DNA of 25,971 nt, taken from NCBI GenBank assembly GCA_934553285.1, contig CAKTFD010000019.1, forward strand, positions 1 through 25,971, in the 5' to 3' direction. This stretch comes from an uncultured Faecalibacterium sp. GTDB taxonomy: Bacteria > Bacillota > Clostridia > Oscillospirales > Ruminococcaceae. Every line of letters starts with the position of its first letter. The first letter of the stretch is position 1. Positions 22,307 to 25,971 of the stretch are shown in pieces. Below the pieces are notes generated by a model. The model was not told the DNA's origin. It saw only the letters and a list, made by a program, of their open reading frames with translations, and ran no database searches. A program made the position numbers and the translations under genes.

Positions 22307-22777
22307 TCAGAACATCTTTTCCCAGGTGGCGCGGCCCACGCTGCCATCCACGGCCAGGCCGTTGCGCCGCTGGAACCGCTGTACGGCGGCAACGGTGGCT
22401 GCGCCGTAGCGGCCATCTGCGTTCAGCCGCTCGCCCAGAGAGTTGAGCTTTTGCTGCACCAGCCGCACGGTGCCGCCGGAAGAACCGGTGCGCAGCACGA
22501 TGCCGGGATAGGGCACATTCAGGCCGTGCTTGGCCGTGTAGCGGGTGTAGAGCACGTTCCAGGTGTTCGGGCCTACCTTGCCATCCATGTTCATCTTGTT
22601 TTTCAGCTGGAACTCCTGCACTGCCCGCTCACTGTCGGTGCCAAATCTGCCGTCCACCTTCAGCGCATCGTACCAGGTGCACGGATCACGCAGGCCGTTG
22701 AGCCAGGTCTGCACCAGCGCCACATCCGGCCCGGACGAGCCGCGCTGGATCAGGGAATAATAACCGGGAATCGCCAT
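22307..22777 (-). CDS. Protein with two peptidoglycan-binding (PG_binding_1) domains
   Basis: This 156-residue protein is made almost entirely of two PG_binding_1 repeats. The first (about 10-65) shows GSSGPDVALVQTWLN and DGRFGTDSERAVQEFQ. The second (about 88-150) shows GSSGGTVRLVQQKLN, DGRYGAATVAAVQRFQ and DGSVGRATW. No catalytic domain, signal peptide or membrane helix is visible, so how it reaches the wall is unclear. The ATG at 22777 has GGAGG nine bases upstream; a longer frame to 23032 is an out-of-register reading across spoIIR and is rejected. It starts 49 bases after spoIIR on the same strand and probably shares its transcript. It might recruit or localise a partner at the wall or at the forespore membrane. 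Confidence 0.85.
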   Translation of the reverse strand: MAIPGYYSLIQRGSSGPDVALVQTWLNGLRDPCTWYDALKVDGRFGTDSERAVQEFQLKNKMNMDGKVGPNTWNVLYTRYTAKHGLNVPYPGIVLRTGSSGGTVRLVQQKLNSLGERLNADGRYGAATVAAVQRFQRRNGLAVDGSVGRATWEKMF

Positions 22778-22826
22778 AGAGGGATCCCTCCTTTCCCTCC
22801 ATGCTATGCGGCGGCGGGGTGCAGCG

Positions 22827-23462
22827 TCACCCCACCAGCAGCACATCCTCCCGCGGCGTAGCCAGCCGGTGCGCCCAGTCCACCAGCCGGAACCGCAGGA
22901 TGTACTGCCCGCAGACCAGGTCGTTCTCGGCAGGCAGGGCGTAGCCGCCCCGGGCAAAGCTGCACAGCCCCGGGTATAAAACGCACCACCAGTTGCGCCC
23001 GCCGCCGGTGCCGATATCGATGCGCACGGCATCGTACCGCCCGGCGGGCAGGCGGCCGGCAGGGTAACACCGGGCGGGAAAATACATGTTGACCAGCTGC
23101 ACCCGCACCGGTGTGCGGATGCCCTGTGCGGCCAGCGCCCGCTGCGCCGCCAGCTGGAACTGCAAAAGATGCTGCGCCGCCCAGGCCCGGGCGGCAGGCT
23201 CGTCCTGCGCCGGGCACTGCTGCATCAGCGCAAGCACCGCATCCCGCACCCGGAGCTTGGCGCTCTGGTCGGCGGCGGCATCACTGGCCGCCCGGATGTG
23301 CAGCCGCAGGGTGTCGGTACACAGTGCGGCCCCGGCCTCCAGCTGGGTGCGGCTCCAGCGCAGCGCCTGCAAAGCGCCGCACAGCGCAAAGCCCAGCAGT
23401 AGGCTGGTGCACAGCAGCTGCATCTGCAGGCGGGAAAGCGGTTTGGAAAAACGGCGATACAT
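22827..23462 (-). CDS. spoIIR: SpoIIR-like signalling protein
   Basis: This 211-residue protein matches SpoIIR, which in spore formers is made in the forespore, exported, and activates the protease SpoIIGA to process pro-sigma-E in the mother cell. A basic start (MYRRFSKPLSR) is followed by a signal/membrane helix (about 15-33). The family signature LRLHIRAASDAAADQSAKLRVRDAVL lies in two pieces at about 52-77, and a second hallmark, GGRNWWCVLYPGLC, near 153-166. Length is near normal and there is no frameshift, so it looks intact. The ATG at 23460-23462 lies at the end of a hairpin that contains its AGAAGGG. Sequence alone does not say whether this organism sporulates. Confidence 0.88.
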   Translation of the reverse strand: MYRRFSKPLSRLQMQLLCTSLLLGFALCGALQALRWSRTQLEAGAALCTDTLRLHIRAASDAAADQSAKLRVRDAVLALMQQCPAQDEPAARAWAAQHLLQFQLAAQRALAAQGIRTPVRVQLVNMYFPARCYPAGRLPAGRYDAVRIDIGTGGGRNWWCVLYPGLCSFARGGYALPAENDLVCGQYILRFRLVDWAHRLATPREDVLLVG

Positions 23463-23510
23463 AAAAACAGACCCTTCTTCTGGAAATGATGACCAGAGGA
23501 TGGGTCTGTT
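23463..23510 (-). promoter_or_regulatory. Terminator-like hairpin overlapping the spoIIR ribosome-binding site
   Basis: In the minus-strand RNA AACAGACCC (23502-23510) pairs with GGGTCTGTT (23466-23474), with a further UC/GA and UCUGG/CCAGA inside. A run of U follows and the spoIIR ATG comes immediately after. The 3' arm holds the only Shine-Dalgarno-like sequence. It lies 33 bases after the UPF0210 stop. It can be read as the UPF0210 terminator, as a translational lock on spoIIR, or both. Confidence 0.65.
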
Positions 23511-23518
23511 GCAGCGGG

Positions 23519-23524
23519 ATTATA
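23519..23524 (-). promoter_or_regulatory. Possible -10 element of spoIIR
   Basis: A perfect TATAAT on the minus strand lies between the UPF0210 stop and the spoIIR leader hairpin. The -35 (CTGAGC at 16-base spacing) is weak. If used, the transcript would begin within a few bases of the hairpin. Confidence 0.35.
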
Positions 23525-23542
23525 CAGAAAAAACGGAGCGGC

Positions 23543-24910
23543 TCAGTTTTTCAGCGACTGCATGGGGGCGGGCAGGCGGCCGCCGCGGTTGATGAACACC
23601 GAGGGGTCGTGGCTGTTGACCGGCATGATGGGGCCATAGCCCAGCAGGCCGCCAAAATCCAGCACCTCACCGGCTTTGCGGCCGATGGCGGGGATGACGC
23701 GCACAGCGGTGGTCTTGCTGTTCACCATGCCGATCGCGGCTTCGTCCGCGATCAGGGCGCTGATGACGGCGGGGGTGGTGTCGCCGGGGATGATGACCAT
23801 ATCGATGCCCACCGAGCAGACGGCGGTCATGGCTTCCAGCTTTTCAATGGTCAGGCAGCCGATCTCGGCGGCATGGATCATGCCGGCATCCTCGCTGACC
23901 GGGATAAAGGCACCGGACAGGCCGCCCACGTGGTTAGAGGCCATCACGCCGCCCTTTTTCACAGCGTCGTTCAGCAGGGCCAGGCAGGCGGTGGTGCCGC
24001 AGCAGCCGCAGGTCTCCAGACCCATCTCTTCCAGGATGTTGGCCACGCTGTCACCGATGGCCGGGGTGGGTGCCAGCGAAAGGTCGATGATGCCGGCGGG
24101 CACGCCCAGTGCTTTGGAGGCGAGGTTTGCCACCAGCTGGCCCACGCGGGTGATCTTGAAGGCGGTGCGCTTTACAAGCTCTGCCACCTCATCGATGGGG
24201 GCATCCTTAGGCAGCCGTGCCAGGGCGGCGCGCACTGCGCCGGGGCCGGAAACACCCACATGGATCTCGCAGTCCGGCTCGCCGGGGCCGTGGAATGCAC
24301 CGGCCATAAAGGGGTTGTCCTCCGGCGCATTGCAGAACACCACCAGCTTGGCGGCGCCGATGCACTGGCGGTCGGCGGTCAGCTCGCTGGCCTTCTTCAC
24401 GGCTTCGCCCATCAGTTTGATGGCGTCCATGTTCAGGCCGGCCTTGGTGGCACCGATGTTTACCGAGCTGCACACGATATCGGTCTCGGCCAGGGCGCGG
24501 GGGATGGACTCGATCAGGCGGCGGTCACCGGCGGAAAAACCCTTGTGCACCAGGGCGCTGTAACCGCCCACAAAGTTCACGCCCACCTTCTTGCCGGCGG
24601 CATCCAGGGTCTTGGCAAAGTCCACGGGGTCTGCATCCGGGCAGGCACCCAGCAGCATGGCGATGGGGGTAACGCTGATGCGCTTGTTGATGATGGGGAT
24701 GCCGTACTCGGCGCTGATGTGCTCCACGGTGGACACCAGATCGGCGGCCTTAGTGGTGATCTTGTTGTAGATGTTTTCACAGGCCTTTTTGGGGTCCGGA
24801 TCGATACAGTCCAGCAGGCTGATGCCCATGGTCACGGTGCGTACGTCCAGATTATCCTGGGTGAACATCTCGATGGTCTCGAGGATATCACCGGTGTTAA
24901 ACATACTCAT
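23543..24910 (-). CDS. UPF0210/PFL-family protein (DUF711)
   Basis: This 455-residue protein belongs to the conserved UPF0210 (DUF711) family, structurally related to glycyl-radical/PFL-like folds but of unproven function. Family segments visible include EHISAEYGIPIINKRISVTP near 60-80, NFVGGYSALVHKGFS, SVNIGATKAGLNMDA, HVGVSGPGAV and the cysteine-rich LETCGCCGTTAC near 300. The ending HDPSVFINRGGRLPAPMQSLKN is also typical. The ATG at 24910 lies twelve bases after AAAGGAG; a second ATG is two codons on. It begins 24 bases after the ACT-domain gene, an arrangement conserved in many bacteria, so they form an operon and probably act together. It is presumably cytoplasmic. Confidence 0.9.
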   Translation of the reverse strand: MSMFNTGDILETIEMFTQDNLDVRTVTMGISLLDCIDPDPKKACENIYNKITTKAADLVSTVEHISAEYGIPIINKRISVTPIAMLLGACPDADPVDFAKTLDAAGKKVGVNFVGGYSALVHKGFSAGDRRLIESIPRALAETDIVCSSVNIGATKAGLNMDAIKLMGEAVKKASELTADRQCIGAAKLVVFCNAPEDNPFMAGAFHGPGEPDCEIHVGVSGPGAVRAALARLPKDAPIDEVAELVKRTAFKITRVGQLVANLASKALGVPAGIIDLSLAPTPAIGDSVANILEEMGLETCGCCGTTACLALLNDAVKKGGVMASNHVGGLSGAFIPVSEDAGMIHAAEIGCLTIEKLEAMTAVCSVGIDMVIIPGDTTPAVISALIADEAAIGMVNSKTTAVRVIPAIGRKAGEVLDFGGLLGYGPIMPVNSHDPSVFINRGGRLPAPMQSLKN

Positions 24911-24934
24911 AGCAGTAGCTGGCTCCTTTCCGGC

Positions 24935-25204
24935 TCAGATGGTGTGCATGGCATCAAAAACTTCCTGACGGGTCACGTTGATCTGCATCCCCATCTCGGC
25001 AGCCAGCGCATCGGCGCGCTTGTGCAGCTGGTCGTGGTCAACATTGCAGTTGGTCAGGTCTACCAGCATGATCATGGCAAACATCCCCTGCAGGATGCTC
25101 TGGGTCACATCCTCGATGTTGATATTCAGCTCAGTGCACAGACCTGCCACTTTTGCGACCACACCTACGGTATCGTGCCCAATGACGGTAATGAATGCTT
25201 TCAT
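24935..25204 (-). CDS. ACT-domain protein (UPF0237 family)
   Basis: This 89-residue protein is a single ACT domain, a fold that usually binds amino acids or related small ligands and dimerises. MKAFITVIGHDTVGVVAKVAGLCTELNINIEDV, read across the first 33 residues, gives the typical strand-helix-strand start with the ligand-contact GHDTVG turn. FAMIMLVDL supplies the third strand and the second helix follows. The ATG at 25204 follows GAGGGTGG. It shares a transcript with UPF0210, its usual partner, and could be its ligand-sensing regulatory subunit. A GcvR-like regulatory role is possible but unsupported. Confidence 0.9.
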   Translation of the reverse strand: MKAFITVIGHDTVGVVAKVAGLCTELNINIEDVTQSILQGMFAMIMLVDLTNCNVDHDQLHKRADALAAEMGMQINVTRQEVFDAMHTI

Positions 25205-25271
25205 GGTATCCACCCTCGTTTTCCTTAAAAAATTTGGTGCCGCAACAGGCTCGGCACACACTTACCCTTCC

Positions 25272-25280
25272 AGTATAGCA
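25272..25280 (-). promoter_or_regulatory. Extended -10 promoter of the ACT-UPF0210 operon
   Basis: TGCTATACT on the minus strand, with only a weak TGTTCA-like -35 at 17-base spacing. The start codon lies about 68 bases downstream. Confidence 0.5.
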
Positions 25281-25378
25281 GATTTGGCAATTTTTGAACA
25301 CACTTTTTGTAAAAAAGAGCAGATTAAAGGGGCAAAAGACATTCTATATAAAAATTGGGTGCAATCCGGCGGGGCTTG

Positions 25379-25387
25379 TGCTATACT
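25379..25387 (+). promoter_or_regulatory. Extended -10 promoter of the Lrp-type gene
   Basis: TGCTATACT again, 54 bases before the start codon, with no good -35. The surrounding 25205-25441 is an AT-rich divergent control region. It has two AGCAGATT copies (near 25277 and 25316) that could bind a regulator such as the adjacent Lrp protein. Confidence 0.5.
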
Positions 25388-25441
25388 TATATTTAATTTC
25401 CCACGGGATTCCGTGAAGAGGGACGAGAAGGAGTATAGATC

Positions 25442-25921
25442 ATGGAACAGCTTTTGAAGATTCTGGAAGACAATGCGCGGCTGCCCGTTGAGGACATCGC
25501 CACCATGCTGAACAAATCCCCCGCCGAGGTGGCGGCAATGATCGACCTTGCCCGGGCACAGGGCATCATCAAGGGCTACAAGACCCTTGTGGACTGGGAA
25601 AAGGCCAATGTGAACCGTGTGGAAGCGGTCATCGAGCTGAATGTCAGCCCCAAAAAGAGCCGCGGCTTTGATGAGATCGCGGCCACTATCGCTGCGTTTG
25701 ATGAGGTGGAGAGCGTGCTGCTGATGAGCGGCGGCTACGACCTGCAGCTGGTCATCAAGGGGCAGACCTTCCAGGAGATCGCACTGTTTGTGGCAAAGCG
25801 GCTGTCGCCGCTGGACGATGTGCTGTCCACTGCCACCCACTTTGTGCTGCGCACCTACAAAAAAGAGGGGCGGATGTACCAGGACGAAGAAATCGATGAA
25901 AGAGAGTGCACGGTGCTGTGA
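25442..25921 (+). CDS. Lrp/AsnC-family transcriptional regulator
   Basis: This 159-residue DNA-binding protein has a short winged helix-turn-helix (about 1-50; LPVEDIATMLNKSPAEVAAMI, in two strands of the motif) and an RAM/AsnC ligand-binding domain (about 60-140). The latter has EAVIELNVSP, the FDEVESVLLMSGGYDLQLVI core with its GGYD ligand-loop signature, and a C-terminal ATHFVLRTYKK strand. An acidic tail (DEEIDERECTVL) extends beyond the family core. AAGGAG eight bases before the ATG at 25442 sets the start. Its stop overlaps the next start (TGATG), so the regulator and the aminotransferase are translationally coupled. It may sense an amino acid that the aminotransferase uses, and may bind the divergent region upstream. 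Confidence 0.93.
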   Translation: MEQLLKILEDNARLPVEDIATMLNKSPAEVAAMIDLARAQGIIKGYKTLVDWEKANVNRVEAVIELNVSPKKSRGFDEIAATIAAFDEVESVLLMSGGYDLQLVIKGQTFQEIALFVAKRLSPLDDVLSTATHFVLRTYKKEGRMYQDEEIDERECTVL

Positions 25922-25971
25922 TGGACTACGATAAACTGATCGCGCCTGCCGCCAAGGCCATGCGCCCCTCC
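25921..25971 (+). CDS. Aminotransferase, N-terminal fragment (cut by window end)
   Basis: Seventeen codons are visible, starting at the ATG that overlaps the Lrp stop by one base. The residues MDYDKLIAPAAKAMRPS resemble the N-terminus of class I/II PLP-dependent aminotransferases that commonly follow Lrp-type regulators in Clostridia. The catalytic domain is outside the window, so the call rests on the start sequence and context. Confidence 0.6.
   Translation, partial: MDYDKLIAPAAKAMRPS

Noticed and set aside
23486..25228. 580-codon open frame antisense to UPF0210 and the ACT gene
   Set aside because: Gly/His-rich shadow translation without start signal; the minus-strand genes match known families throughout.

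Overview
The window looks like chromosomal DNA from a GC-rich member of the Clostridia, most like Faecalibacterium or a close relative in the Oscillospiraceae/Ruminococcaceae. This is a judgement from recognised families and not a database match. The supporting signs are a tRNA-dependent T-box leader, Firmicutes-type lipoprotein and ribosome-binding signals, a YdbC/PC4 protein, a SpoIIR homologue, a UPF0210-ACT pair, and a division cluster ordered ftsW-murA-ftsZ. No plasmid, prophage, CRISPR, rRNA or tRNA gene was seen. Coding strands are so GC-rich that long ORFs run antisense to real genes; these were discarded.

Layout. 1-4183: tRNA-dihydrouridine synthase, a convergent YfbR-type 5'-deoxynucleotidase that abuts it exactly, and a YfhO-type membrane protein with a divergent promoter. 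4184-7846: a tryptophan-type T-box leader followed by a substrate-binding lipoprotein, permease and ATPase of a TrpXYZ-like ABC importer. A 160-bp inverted-repeat element lies between the lipoprotein and permease genes. 8025-10256: a patatin-like lipase (minus), xanthine phosphoribosyltransferase (plus) with a structured leader, and about 340 bp of repeat-like hairpin DNA. 10257-16764: a class B penicillin-binding protein (minus), then ftsW, murA, ftsZ and an unrecognised coiled-coil protein (plus). 16845-22145 (all minus): an HD hydrolase, YdbC, a proline-rich hypothetical protein, SbcC and SbcD. 22307-25204 (all minus): a peptidoglycan-binding protein, SpoIIR, UPF0210 and an ACT-domain protein. 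25442-25971: an Lrp-type regulator overlapping the start of an aminotransferase.

How the genes work together. The T-box should switch tryptophan uptake on when uncharged tRNA-Trp accumulates. Specifier UGG and bulge UGGC both fit tRNA-Trp. The cell-wall genes (PBP, FtsW, MurA, FtsZ) form a reduced division and cell wall (dcw) cluster without murG or ftsQ. SbcCD, YdbC and the HD protein form a neighbourhood suggestive of DNA-end handling and nucleotide clean-up, but ydbC has its own promoter.

The most unusual signal is at 4477-4601. The T-box terminator is followed by a second terminator. The 3' arm of the first can pair with the 5' arm of the second, and the 3' arm of the second can pair with a segment further downstream. 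This makes a chain of mutually exclusive hairpins that could relay one tRNA decision through two terminators. Two further genes, spoIIR and murA, carry long hairpins that bury their ribosome-binding sites.
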